A stretch of 64,000 nt of DNA, taken from assembly GCF_014646295.1 (NCBI RefSeq), contig NZ_BMNE01000006.1:186001-250000 (forward strand). Direction: 5' to 3'. Both the position numbers and the translations under genes were made by a program. Below the pieces are notes generated by a model. The model did not search any database. It was not told where the DNA came from and saw only the letters and a program-made list of their open reading frames with translations. Each line of letters starts with the position of its first letter. Position 1 is the first letter of the stretch. Below are positions 16,675 through 24,742 of the stretch, piece after piece. Source of the stretch: Nocardia rhizosphaerihabitans. GTDB lineage: Bacteria > Actinomycetota > Actinomycetes > Mycobacteriales > Mycobacteriaceae.

Positions 16675-17622
16675 ATGGACCCGTTGAGTTCGCTACTGAG
16701 TGGTATCCGTGCCGACGGCTCGGTCGTCGCCCATGCCGTCCTGCGCGCACCGTGGACGATTCGCTTCGCCGACCGAGCGCCGCTGATCATGGTGTGCGTG
16801 CTGCGCGGCGGCGGCACCCTGGTGCTCGCCGACGGCTCGCGCACCCGGCTCGGCGCGGGCGACACGGCGGTGGTGCAGGCCGGTGAACCGTTCCAGCTCA
16901 CCGATACCGAGGCCGTGCCCGATCGGCCGCTCACCGAGTACGAGCTGTCCTGCTTCGTGCCGGACGGGTTCGGCCGGACCGATTCATCCTGCGCCGCACC
17001 GGAATCGGACGAGGAGATCGCCGAAACCGGTGCGCCGGGGGAGACCTCGCTGATCGTCGGTGCTTATCGCGCCTCGGGCAGGCGGCACGAACGCCTGCTG
17101 CGCGCCCTGCCGCCGGTGATGGTGGTCGCCGCCGACAGCGACGTGTGCGCCTGGCTCGAGGATTCCGCCGCCGAGGCGGTCCGGCACAGCGCGGGCTCGC
17201 AGGCCATGATGGACCGTCTGCTGGACTGGTCGCTGGTCTGCAATCTGCGCACCTGGCTCGCCGAGCAGCAGCACTGCGCCCCCAACTGGTATCGCGGCAT
17301 GGCCGATCCGGTGGTGGGCCCGGCGCTGGAAGCCATCCACGCCAAGCCTTTCGAGCGGTGGACGGTCGCGAGCCTGGCCGCCGAGGCCGCCGTGTCGCGG
17401 GCGCTGTTCGCCAAGCGATTCACCGAGGTGATCGGGGAACCGCCGCTGACCTACCTCACCGAGTGGCGGATGGCCGAAGCGGAGGAACTGCTCGCCGATC
17501 CCGCCCGCAGCGTCGCCCAGGTGGCGACCACCGTCGGCTACTCCGACGCGTTCGGTTTCAGCGCGGCCTTCAAGCGCTCGCGGGGCAGCAGCCCGACGGA
17601 GTTCCGGGCCGCGCTCGTCTGA
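16675..17622 (+). CDS. AraC-family regulator with N-terminal cupin domain
   Basis: A 315-residue AraC protein of the cupin type: an N-terminal ligand domain (about residues 1-190) and a C-terminal double helix-turn-helix containing WTVASLAAEAAVSRALFAKRF and VAQVATTVGYSDAFGFSAAF. Proteins of this architecture regulate divergent oxidoreductases. A -10 box TACGCT (16663-16668) precedes the ATG by 6 bases, so the mRNA is probably leaderless. Its stop directly abuts the end of the convergent deazaflavin reductase. Confidence 0.88.
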   Translation: MDPLSSLLSGIRADGSVVAHAVLRAPWTIRFADRAPLIMVCVLRGGGTLVLADGSRTRLGAGDTAVVQAGEPFQLTDTEAVPDRPLTEYELSCFVPDGFGRTDSSCAAPESDEEIAETGAPGETSLIVGAYRASGRRHERLLRALPPVMVVAADSDVCAWLEDSAAEAVRHSAGSQAMMDRLLDWSLVCNLRTWLAEQQHCAPNWYRGMADPVVGPALEAIHAKPFERWTVASLAAEAAVSRALFAKRFTEVIGEPPLTYLTEWRMAEAEELLADPARSVAQVATTVGYSDAFGFSAAFKRSRGSSPTEFRAALV

Positions 17623-18054
17623 TCAGGCTCGTGGTGTGAGCAGCACCAGTGGGATCTCCCTGCTGGTCTTGGTCTGGTAGTCGCCGTAACCCTTGTACCC
17701 CTTGACGACCCGGGGCCACAGCTTCGCTCGTTCCTCGGGGGTGGCGACGTGAGCCGTCATCGGTCGCTTCGGACCGGTCTGCAGCGACACCTCGACGTCC
17801 GGGTTGTCGCGCAGGTTCAGGTACCAGGCCGGGTGGGTCGGGTCGCCGCCGCGGGAGGCCACGACGACGATCGTGTCGCCGTCGATGACCGGGGCGGTCA
17901 GCATCACCGTGCGCGGCGCGCCGGATTTGCGGCCGATCGTGGTCAGCTCGAGGGAGGGCATCCCGAAGATGCTGTTGCCGATGCGGCCACGGCTGAGGGC
18001 GAGCAGGGCGCGGTGGCCGGCGTTCATGATCTTCAGCTGCAGGTCGGTGGGCAT
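17623..18054 (-). CDS. Deazaflavin (F420)-dependent nitroreductase-family protein
   Basis: A 143-residue split-barrel protein of the Ddn family. The diagnostic stretch is TTIGRKSGAPRTVML followed by SRGGDPTHPAWYLNL. Family members bind reduced F420 and reduce quinones or nitro compounds at the membrane. It has no signal peptide. It ends one base after the convergent AraC gene, leaving no room for a terminator. The Nudix gene lies upstream on the same strand after 45 bp, so co-transcription is possible. Confidence 0.88.
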   Translation of the reverse strand: MPTDLQLKIMNAGHRALLALSRGRIGNSIFGMPSLELTTIGRKSGAPRTVMLTAPVIDGDTIVVVASRGGDPTHPAWYLNLRDNPDVEVSLQTGPKRPMTAHVATPEERAKLWPRVVKGYKGYGDYQTKTSREIPLVLLTPRA

Positions 18055-18099
18055 GACCGCAATGTACTCCGTCCAGGTAACCGACCGGCGTGTCCGGAT

Positions 18100-18576
18100 T
18101 CAGCCCAGGTGTTCGGTGAGACGGGTGAGAAAGGGGCGCTGACCTTTCCCGAGTTTGTCCTCCGCGGTGGCCGGATCGAACCAGGCCACGCGGTCGACTT
18201 CGGGGAACACACCGGTGCGGCCGGAGCGCGGTGGCCATTCCATCTCGAACGTGCCGGGGACGACCTCGGCCGGATCGAGATCGCCCTCGACGGCCCACAC
18301 GGTGACGGTCTTGCGCCTGCCGCCGCTGCCGTAGCGCACCTCACCGAGGTCGATCCAGTCGCCGTCGGGCACCGGGAGCCCGAGCTCCTCGGTGAACTCC
18401 CTGGCCGCGGCCAGGCGCGCCGATTCCTCGTCGGGGACATACTCGCCCTTGGGAATCGACCACGCCGAGGAGTCCTTCTTCGCCCACAGCGGGCCACCCA
18501 TGTGCCCGAGCAGAACCTCGATCCCGGCCTCGCCGCGGCGGTATAGCAGCACGCCCGCACTGAATACGTCAGTCAC
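18100..18576 (-). CDS. NUDIX hydrolase
   Basis: A 158-residue Nudix protein. The Nudix box is GEYVPDEESARLAAAREFTEELG (about residues 43-65), matching GX5EX7REUXEEXG with catalytic Glu residues present. It cleaves a nucleoside-diphosphate-linked substrate; the exact one cannot be read. The GTG at 18576 begins the family domain (VTDVFSAGVLLYR); no strong ribosome site is seen and a TTG at 18621 is the only upstream option. It lies 25 bp behind the MarR gene on the same strand. Confidence 0.82.
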   Translation of the reverse strand: MTDVFSAGVLLYRRGEAGIEVLLGHMGGPLWAKKDSSAWSIPKGEYVPDEESARLAAAREFTEELGLPVPDGDWIDLGEVRYGSGGRRKTVTVWAVEGDLDPAEVVPGTFEMEWPPRSGRTGVFPEVDRVAWFDPATAEDKLGKGQRPFLTRLTEHLG

Positions 18577-18601
18577 CCGTGCGAGTCTGCCAGCATCGCC
18601 G

Positions 18602-19012
18602 TCAGTCGAGGCCGTCGACAAACCGGCCGAGCAGGCGGGCGAAGGTGGTGCGGTCGGTCTCGGACCAGCCGGTCATCGCCCGGTCGAAGGCGCCGCGGCG
18701 GCGATCGTGCGCCCGGTCGAGCAGGTCCCGGCCGTGCTCGGTGAGCACGAGCAGCGAGCGTCGGCCGTCGGATTGGTCGGCGACGCGGCGCAGGTATCCC
18801 GCGGTGACGGCGGCGGCGACAAGCTTGCTGGCGCGCGGCTGATCGACGGCCAGCGCGGCGGCAACGGTGGACACGGTGGGCTCGGTCGCGTCCTCGACGA
18901 CGTCGAGCACGTCGAAGGCCTGTCCGCTCGGCTCGTCCGCGGCCAGGGTGCGCCGGGTCTGGCGCCGCCGGATGGCGATCATCGCCCGTTCGATCCGCTC
19001 CACCTCGTCCAC
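18602..19012 (-). CDS. MarR-family transcriptional regulator (left of a divergent pair)
   Basis: A 136-residue MarR protein: a winged helix with the recognition region LAVDQPRASKLVAAAVTAGYLRR and a wing SDGRRSLLVLTEHG. The GTG start lies 6 bases after the -10 box TAGCAT (complement of 19019-19024), so it is probably leaderless. It faces another MarR-family gene 73 bp away, and a perfect palindrome lies between them. It may also control the Nudix gene behind it. Confidence 0.85.
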   Translation of the reverse strand: MDEVERIERAMIAIRRRQTRRTLAADEPSGQAFDVLDVVEDATEPTVSTVAAALAVDQPRASKLVAAAVTAGYLRRVADQSDGRRSLLVLTEHGRDLLDRAHDRRRGAFDRAMTGWSETDRTTFARLLGRFVDGLD

Positions 19013-19031
19013 GGGCTCATGCTACCGTCGG

Positions 19032-19058
19032 ACATGTACATGTAATAGAACATATAAT
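19032..19058. promoter_or_regulatory. Shared operator/promoter of two divergent MarR genes
   Basis: A perfect 12-bp palindrome ACATGTACATGT (19032-19043) is followed by a consensus -10 box TATAAT (19053-19058) for the rightward gene. The palindrome covers its -35 region. The same AT-rich patch holds the -10 of the leftward gene. Either MarR protein could bind here. Confidence 0.62.
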
Positions 19059-19085
19059 TGCTGAAGTGCATTTGAAGGAGGTTCG

Positions 19086-19499
19086 ATGACCGAACGCAGG
19101 CTGATCGGCTACCAGGTCAAACGCCTGGACCAGCTCATCGAGGCGACCTTCGACCAGACGGTCGAGAGCGTCGGGATGTCCCGGCGCGAGTGGCAGACGC
19201 TCAACACGATCATCCGCGACCCCGCTGCCGACCTGACGGAGGCACTGCGCCCGTTCTGGGAGGTTGACGGCGAGTCGATCACCGACGTCACCGCCGCCTT
19301 GGCCGCGCGTGGGTGGATCACCCGCGACGCGGACGGCCGGTATGCCGTCACCGACACGGGGCTGACAGTGCACGAGTCTGCGGCCCGCGCGGTGGGCATC
19401 GTCCGCCGACAGCTGGCCGACGGCATCGCCGAGGCCGAATTCGCCACGCTCACCGGCACTCTCGCGCGAATGATCGCGAACCTCGAACAAGCAGGCTGA
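19086..19499 (+). CDS. MarR-family winged-helix regulator (right of a divergent pair)
   Basis: A 137-residue protein with the MarR fold: VGMSRREWQTLNTI, an ITDVTAALAARGWITRDADGRYAVTDTG winged helix and a C-terminal dimerisation helix. It is short in the DNA-recognition region compared with the left MarR and may bind ligand or hetero-dimerise. The ATG is preceded by a near-perfect ribosome site GAAGGAGG, and by a consensus TATAAT, so expression when derepressed should be strong. No other gene follows in its operon. Confidence 0.8.
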   Translation: MTERRLIGYQVKRLDQLIEATFDQTVESVGMSRREWQTLNTIIRDPAADLTEALRPFWEVDGESITDVTAALAARGWITRDADGRYAVTDTGLTVHESAARAVGIVRRQLADGIAEAEFATLTGTLARMIANLEQAG

Positions 19500-19658
19500 C
19501 CCGGTCTCGACCGCACACGTCGGGCACTTCGGCATCCAGACCCTCATATGTCGGTGCGAGCTGACGTCGAATGTGCGCTGGCGGGTGCTGACCCACGACC
19601 TCGGCGTTGGCGAACATGCACGCTGACCGACACTTCGCGCGACGGTTTCGCGGCGAGT

Positions 19659-20957
19659 TCAGTGGGTCGGCGCGGCCTTGCCGGAGTTCGGGCCGCCGAC
19701 TTTCTCGACGCCGGGCTGTTCGCGTGGACCCGAGCGAACGGCCGATACGGCCTCGCGCGAACGCAAACGGGCGGCGCGCAGCAGCAGGTAGTCGCGCTCC
19801 GGCACGCTCGCCGTCTGCTTGGCGGCCAGCTGATAGTGCGTGACTGCAGCGGCGTCATCGCCCGTCATCTCGTGCAGGTGCCCGCGCACCGCGGCGAGCC
19901 GGTGGGAGCGGGCCAGCGGTTCGGCGACGGCGTCGACCACGGCGAGTCCGGCGGCGGGGCCGTGCACCATGGCGGTCGCCACGGCCCGGTTCAGGGTGAC
20001 CATCGGGTTCGGGTTGGTACGCTCGATCATGGTGTAGAGCAGCAGGATTCGCGCCCAGTCGGTGTCCTCGAACCGCGCTGCCTGCGCGTGCAGGCCCGCG
20101 ATCGCGGCCTGGATCTGGTACGGCCCGGACAGGCCGGCGGGCATGGTCGCGGTGAGCAGGCGCAGGCCCTCGGTGATCTGGGTGCGGTCCCAGCGGGACC
20201 GGTCCTGTTCGTGCAGGGGGATCAGCTCGCCGTGCGGTCCGGAGCGGGCGGCGCGGCGAGCGTCGGTGAGCAGCATCAGGGCGAGCAGGCCGGTGACCTC
20301 GGTGTTCGCCGGTAGCAGGGCACGCAGCGCGCGGGTCAGCCGGATCGCCTCGGCGGACAGGTCGGCCCGGCGCAGCCCGGCGCCGGAACTGCTGGTGTGT
20401 CCTTCGGTGAAGATCACGTACAGCACCTGCAGCACCGCGCTCAGGCGGGCGCTGTCGTTCGCGCCGTCGGCGAACGGCCGGTCGGTCCCGGCGAGCCGTT
20501 TCTTGGCGCGGGAAATGCGTTGCGCCATGGTCGCTTCCGGGACCAGGAACGCGGCGGCGATCTCGCCGGTGCTCAGGCCGCCGACCGCGCGCAGGGTCAG
20601 GGCGATCGCGCCCGCGGGTGGCAGATCCGGATGGCAGCACAGGAAGTACATGTCGAGGGTGTCGTCGCGCCCGGTCGCCTCGACGGGGACATCGCGGACG
20701 AAAACCGTTGTCTCCCTGCGTCGCCGCGCGACCTCGGCGCGCACCGCGTCGGCCATTCGCCGCTGCGCCACCTGGATCAGCCAGCCGCGCGGATTGCCCG
20801 GCAGGCCCTCGGTGCGCCACTGCGTGGCCGCCGCGAGCAGCGCGTCCTGCACGGCGTCCTCGGCCAGATCGAAATCACCGAACCGGCGGACCAGCACGCC
20901 GAGGACCTGCGGGGCGAGCTCGCGCAGCAGGTCCTCGGTGTGCGGCGCGGTGCTCAC
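19659..20957 (-). CDS. ECF sigma factor of the ECF42 type with C-terminal extension
   Basis: A 432-residue sigma factor. Region 2 (FGDFDLAEDAVQDALLAA, residues 20-45) and region 4 (LRAVGGLSTGEIAAAFLVPEATMAQRISRAKKRL) are followed by a roughly 230-residue helical, TPR-like extension, as in ECF42 sigma factors. Instead of an anti-sigma factor it is coupled to a DGPF (YCII-like) gene: its GTG overlaps that gene's TGA. ECF42 members use the extension for activity control. A matching promoter lies upstream of the two-gene unit, so autoregulation is likely. The inducing signal is unknown. Confidence 0.9.
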   Translation of the reverse strand: MSTAPHTEDLLRELAPQVLGVLVRRFGDFDLAEDAVQDALLAAATQWRTEGLPGNPRGWLIQVAQRRMADAVRAEVARRRRETTVFVRDVPVEATGRDDTLDMYFLCCHPDLPPAGAIALTLRAVGGLSTGEIAAAFLVPEATMAQRISRAKKRLAGTDRPFADGANDSARLSAVLQVLYVIFTEGHTSSSGAGLRRADLSAEAIRLTRALRALLPANTEVTGLLALMLLTDARRAARSGPHGELIPLHEQDRSRWDRTQITEGLRLLTATMPAGLSGPYQIQAAIAGLHAQAARFEDTDWARILLLYTMIERTNPNPMVTLNRAVATAMVHGPAAGLAVVDAVAEPLARSHRLAAVRGHLHEMTGDDAAAVTHYQLAAKQTASVPERDYLLLRAARLRSREAVSAVRSGPREQPGVEKVGGPNSGKAAPTH

Positions 20958-21349
20958 GCGGTGGGCGCGCTCATGATCTGGCGTACCTCGATGTACTCGC
21001 CGAGCGGCTTGCCGCCGGGTCCTGGCGCGGCCGAAGCCTGCGCGGCGATCTCGATCGCGCGTTCGGGGGAGTCGACGTCGACGATCCAGTAGCCCGCCAG
21101 GAACTCCTTGGTCTCCGGGAACGGGCCGTCGGTCACCACCGGCGTCGAGCTGCCGTCGGAGCACACGACCATCGCCTGCTCCGGGCCCGCCAGGCCCTGG
21201 GCGTCGACTAGCTCGCCCGCGGCGGCGAGCTGTTCGCCCAGCGCCCGCTGGAAATCGATGTGGGCGGCGATGTCCTCGGGCGCCCATTCCGGCAGCGGGG
21301 TGCTGCAGTAGGCGGCGTCGGAGTAGGTCTTGACCAGCATGTACTTCAT
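20954..21349 (-). CDS. DGPF/YCII-domain protein, partner of the ECF42 sigma factor
   Basis: A 131-residue YCII-related ferredoxin-like-fold protein. It contains the hallmark DGPF within VVTDGPFPETKEFLAGYWIVD (about residues 69-89). DGPF genes accompany ECF42 sigma factors across actinobacteria and are their main regulated targets; the biochemical role is unknown. The ATG at 21349 follows AGGAG by 7 bases. The 5' leader contains a GGCGCC-AGGAA-GGCGCC hairpin. The stop overlaps the sigma-factor start. Confidence 0.88.
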   Translation of the reverse strand: MKYMLVKTYSDAAYCSTPLPEWAPEDIAAHIDFQRALGEQLAAAGELVDAQGLAGPEQAMVVCSDGSSTPVVTDGPFPETKEFLAGYWIVDVDSPERAIEIAAQASAAPGPGGKPLGEYIEVRQIMSAPTA

Positions 21350-21398
21350 CGGAATACTCCTGGTGTCGGTGGCGCCTTCCTGGCGCCCTCGAGACATG

Positions 21399-21425
21399 GT
21401 CGGAGCCGATGCGCGCCGTTCGACA
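21399..21425 (-). promoter_or_regulatory. ECF42-type promoter of the DGPF-sigma operon
   Basis: On the minus strand TGTCGA (complement of 21420-21425) is followed after exactly 17 bases by CGAC (complement of 21399-21402). This matches the TGTCGA/CGAC pattern I recall for ECF42 promoters. It lies 50-76 bp before the DGPF start codon. Confidence 0.65.
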
Positions 21426-21455
21426 CCTCGGCTCCCGCCATTGCTATGACCTGTG

Positions 21456-22676
21456 TCACAAAGGAGTGTCGGGGTTGGCGATGCGGTCCGGATCGACCGG
21501 CTCGCCCGTCAGGATCAGCTGCTTGATCCGCTCGGTCACGTCCCACACGTTGACGTTCATGCCCGCGCGTACCCGGTTCTGCGGGTCGAGCCAGAACGCA
21601 ACGAACTCGCGTTCGGCCTGGTCGCCGCGGACCACCACGCGCACGTCGTCGTCGCGGCCGACATAGCCGGTGTACTCCATGCCGACGTCGTACTGATCGC
21701 TGAAGAAGTACGGAAGCCGGTCGTAGGAGGCGGGTTTGCCGAGCATGGTCAGCGCGGCGACGGCGGGCTGGTTGAGCGCGGTGGCCCAGTGCTCGACGCG
21801 CACCCGCCGGTTCAGCAGCGGATGGTCCTGCTCGGCGATGTCACCGACCGCGACCACATCCGGGTCGCTCGTGCGCAGACCCGCGTCGACCAGCACGCCA
21901 CCGTCCGCCGCGAGTCCGGCCGCGAGCGCGGCCTCGATATTGGGCTGGGCGCCGACCGCGACCAGCACCGCCTCCGTGGGGATCACGGTGCCGTCGCCGA
22001 GCTGCACGCCGGTGGCGCGGCCGTCGTCGGTCAGGATCGTGTCGACCTTGGTGCCGGTGCGCAGGTCGACGCCGTGCGCGCGATGCAGCTCGGCGTAGAA
22101 CGCGCCCATCTCCGGGCCGAGCACGCCGAGCAGGGGCAGCTCGGCCGCCTCCAGCACGGTCACCTCGACCTGCCTGGCCCGCGCCTGCGCCGCGACCTCG
22201 AGGCCGATCCAGCCGCCGCCGATGATCACCAGCTGCCGGTGCGTCCGCAGGATCTGGGCGAGCACATCCGAATCGCCGATCGTGCGCAAGGTGTACACAT
22301 TCGGCGCGTCGGCGCCGGGAATGGGCAGCGTGCGCGGACGCGAACCGGTGGCCAGCGCCAGCTTGTCGTAGCTCAGGGTGGATTCGTCGGGCAGCGTCAC
22401 CGTGTGGGCGCGCGGATCGAACGCCGTCGCCGTGGTGCCCAGCCGCAGGTCGATGTGATGATCGCGGTACCAGGAACCCTGGTCGACGGTGAAATCGGGC
22501 AGCTGCTGGGTGCCCGCCAGATGCTGTTTGGACAGGGGCGGCCGCTCATAGGGCAGCTCCTCCTCTGCGGCCAGCACTGTCACCCGGCCGTCGAAGTCGT
22601 TGGCGCGCAGGGCCTCGGCGAGCTTGGCTGCACCGAGCCCGCCACCGATGACGACGAAATGCTGATTCGAGCTCAT
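21456..22676 (-). CDS. FAD-dependent ferredoxin/rubredoxin reductase
   Basis: A 406-residue NAD(P)H-dependent reductase of the ferredoxin-reductase (oxygenase-coupled) family. It has an FAD motif VVIGGGLGAAKLAEAL at the N-terminus, PYERPPLSKQHL near residue 50, an NADH motif IIGGGWIGLEVAAQA (about 150-165) and a C-terminal reductase domain. It passes electrons from NAD(P)H to a small redox protein, for example for a cytochrome P450; no such partner is adjacent. The ATG follows AAGGAG. It is divergent from the DsbA-like reductase. Confidence 0.9.
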   Translation of the reverse strand: MSSNQHFVVIGGGLGAAKLAEALRANDFDGRVTVLAAEEELPYERPPLSKQHLAGTQQLPDFTVDQGSWYRDHHIDLRLGTTATAFDPRAHTVTLPDESTLSYDKLALATGSRPRTLPIPGADAPNVYTLRTIGDSDVLAQILRTHRQLVIIGGGWIGLEVAAQARARQVEVTVLEAAELPLLGVLGPEMGAFYAELHRAHGVDLRTGTKVDTILTDDGRATGVQLGDGTVIPTEAVLVAVGAQPNIEAALAAGLAADGGVLVDAGLRTSDPDVVAVGDIAEQDHPLLNRRVRVEHWATALNQPAVAALTMLGKPASYDRLPYFFSDQYDVGMEYTGYVGRDDDVRVVVRGDQAEREFVAFWLDPQNRVRAGMNVNVWDVTERIKQLILTGEPVDPDRIANPDTPL

Positions 22677-22745
22677 GAACGGACTCCTTCTCGCGGACGA
22701 CCGGGACTCCTCGCCGTCGAGCCTAGTGCGCGAGATCACCGCAAG

Positions 22746-22771
22746 GGAACGATTCCGGGCGTGGCGCGGTT
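22746..22771 (+). promoter_or_regulatory. SigH/SigR-type oxidative-stress promoter of the DsbA-like reductase
   Basis: GGAAC at 22746-22750 and GTT at 22769-22771 are separated by 18 bases, the GGAAY-N18-GTT pattern of the SigH (mycobacteria) and SigR (Streptomyces) regulons. It lies 57 bp before the GTG start. The M. tuberculosis homologue Rv2466c is a SigH target. Confidence 0.68.
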
Positions 22772-22827
22772 GCACCAACCGGCGGGGCGTTGCGACCTGC
22801 CCAACTGTGACTCGAGAGGAAAGCTCC

Positions 22828-23472
22828 GTGAGCGATCAAGCCACGAAGGACGTCGTCGATTTCTGGTTCGACCCGCTGTGCCCCTGGTGCTGGATCACGT
22901 CCCGCTGGATTCTGGAAGTGGAGAAGGTGCGCGACATCGAGGCGCGCTTCCATGTGATGAGCCTGTCGGTGCTCAACGAGGGCAAGGACGATCTGCCCGA
23001 ACGCTACGTCGACCTGATGGCCGCGGGCTGGGGCCCGGTCCGGGTCGCGATCGCCGCCGCCGAGAAGGTGGGCCAGGAGATCCTGGCGCCGCTCTACACC
23101 GCGCTGGGCACCCGCATCCATGAGCGCAAGGACGAATACGAGCGCGAGACCGCGCAGGAATCCTTCGCCGCGGTCGTCGCCGACGCCCTCGCCGAGCTCG
23201 ACCTGCCCGCCGAGCTCGCCGATGCCGCCACCAGCACCGAGTTCGACAAGGCGCTGCGGGAGAGCCACCACGCGGGGATGGACAAGGTCGGCCCCGATGT
23301 CGGCACCCCGACGATCCACGTCAACGGCGTCGCCTTCTTCGGTCCGGTGCTCTCGCGCATCCCGCGCGGCGAGGACGCGGGCCGCGTGTGGGACGGCGTG
23401 GTCGCCCTGGCCTCGTACCCGCACTTCTTCGAACTCAAGCGCACCCGCACCGAAGACCCCGTGTTCGATTAG
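22828..23472 (+). CDS. DsbA-family mycothiol-dependent reductase (Rv2466c-like)
   Basis: A 214-residue thioredoxin-fold protein with an inserted helical domain. The active-site motif FDPLCPWCWITSRW gives CPWC at about residues 18-21, and the cis-Pro loop is GTPTIHVNG. In mycobacteria the Rv2466c enzyme is reduced by mycothiol and reduces nitro compounds and disulfides under oxidative stress. The GTG follows GAGAGGA, and a SigH/SigR-type promoter lies upstream. It is cytosolic, with no signal peptide. In M. tuberculosis its neighbours are pepN, rpiB and the Nei-like gene, all present in this window. Confidence 0.92.
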   Translation: MSDQATKDVVDFWFDPLCPWCWITSRWILEVEKVRDIEARFHVMSLSVLNEGKDDLPERYVDLMAAGWGPVRVAIAAAEKVGQEILAPLYTALGTRIHERKDEYERETAQESFAAVVADALAELDLPAELADAATSTEFDKALRESHHAGMDKVGPDVGTPTIHVNGVAFFGPVLSRIPRGEDAGRVWDGVVALASYPHFFELKRTRTEDPVFD

Positions 23473-23521
23473 CGGCTGGCGCCGCGAGGCGGCCGAAAAC
23501 CGTGGTGGTCTGGTCGGATGC

Positions 23522-24706
23522 TCAGGCCTTCGGCGGTAGTGCGGGCGGCGCCGCGTTCAGCGGATAGTCACCGGGCGGCGGGATCATGGCGGGCTGCGGT
23601 GCGCTCGGGCGCCAGAACATGGGGCCCGGCTTGCTCCGGTCACGCAGCGCCCACATCCGCCAGGTCAGCACGGGATGGCTCGACATCGCGTTGACCAGCA
23701 GCACGAAGCCGCCCTTCTCCTGCGCCGCCCGGTCGGCCATCTCGTCGAACCCGACGTCGGTATTGAGGTACTTGCCCGCGGCGAGGGTGGCCATCGCGCC
23801 GGGCGCGCCCAGGTGCCGGTTGCAGAAACCGTGATTGTCGGCGGTGTACTCCTGCGCCCGGATCAGCGACGACCCGAGCAGCGGCAGCCACGGCGCGACG
23901 AACATGCCCAGCTGACGCCAATACGACACGTGCCCGGCCGCGATATGGCCGACCTCGTGGCCGATGATGAACGCCAGCGCGTCGGGTTCGCGGGCGGCGC
24001 CGCCGATTTCGAACAGATCGCTGTAGACCACGACGAACCGGCGGAACCCGTGCCCGGACGCGAACGCGTTGATCTGGCCGTTGCCGAGCACCACATACGC
24101 GTCGGGCACCTTCGCCATCCCGAAACGCGCCGCGGCCTCCTGCACCAGCCGGTAGCCCTCGGGGAATTGCGTCGGCGACATCTTGACGCCGTTGATCCGC
24201 ATCCGCGCGTAGTTCATGCCTCGGCCCGCCCACAGCAGCACCGGCGCGAACAACAGCAGCAGCACATACGGGCTGGTCAGAACCGAACCGCTGACCTCTT
24301 CCCCGCGCTCGTCGACCACGGGATCGGCCACCACCTCGACCACCAGCATCAGCAGCGCGAGCAGATACGCGACCGAGGTGAGCATGATGACCACCACCAG
24401 CAGCGGGATCTCCCACGGATGCCGGGCAGGCATCCCGAACGGTGACAGCCCGCGCGGGTGGTGCCGCGGCGGCAGCGGCGGACCACCGGGCGGGTAATAG
24501 CCTTGCGGCACCGGCTGATACACGCCGAGAAACCGCTGGGCCTGTGAAAACGCCCCGATCTGCGGTGCGGGGAACCCGACGGTCTGCGCGCCCGGCTGCT
24601 GCCACGGTGACGACGGCGGTGCTGCCCCCGGTTGGTCGGCGGACGGTCCTTGCTGCGTGGGTGGAGGACCTGCCGAAGGCGGAGAATGCGGTTCGTGCGG
24701 GTGCAT
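23522..24706 (-). CDS. M48-family membrane metallopeptidase with proline-rich N-terminus
   Basis: A 394-residue HtpX/M48-type zinc protease. An N-terminal Pro/Gln-rich cytosolic segment (residues 1-95) precedes two transmembrane helices (about 97-125 and 143-165). The zinc motif HEVGH lies near residue 249, with the third ligand Glu probably in RAQEYTADNHG. It likely degrades damaged membrane proteins. The -10 box TAGAGT (complement of 24713-24718) lies 6 bases before the ATG, so the mRNA is leaderless. It is divergent from rpiB, whose start is only 36 bp away. Confidence 0.87.
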   Translation of the reverse strand: MHPHEPHSPPSAGPPPTQQGPSADQPGAAPPSSPWQQPGAQTVGFPAPQIGAFSQAQRFLGVYQPVPQGYYPPGGPPLPPRHHPRGLSPFGMPARHPWEIPLLVVVIMLTSVAYLLALLMLVVEVVADPVVDERGEEVSGSVLTSPYVLLLLFAPVLLWAGRGMNYARMRINGVKMSPTQFPEGYRLVQEAAARFGMAKVPDAYVVLGNGQINAFASGHGFRRFVVVYSDLFEIGGAAREPDALAFIIGHEVGHIAAGHVSYWRQLGMFVAPWLPLLGSSLIRAQEYTADNHGFCNRHLGAPGAMATLAAGKYLNTDVGFDEMADRAAQEKGGFVLLVNAMSSHPVLTWRMWALRDRSKPGPMFWRPSAPQPAMIPPPGDYPLNAAPPALPPKA

Positions 24707-24742
24707 GAAACGACTCTAAGCGGGCCTGACACAATCGCAGCC

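Noticed and set aside
19500..19658. Possible gene between the right MarR and the sigma factor
   Set aside because: Frames crossing the gap are continuations of antisense frames through the sigma gene, with no ribosome site or conserved residues.
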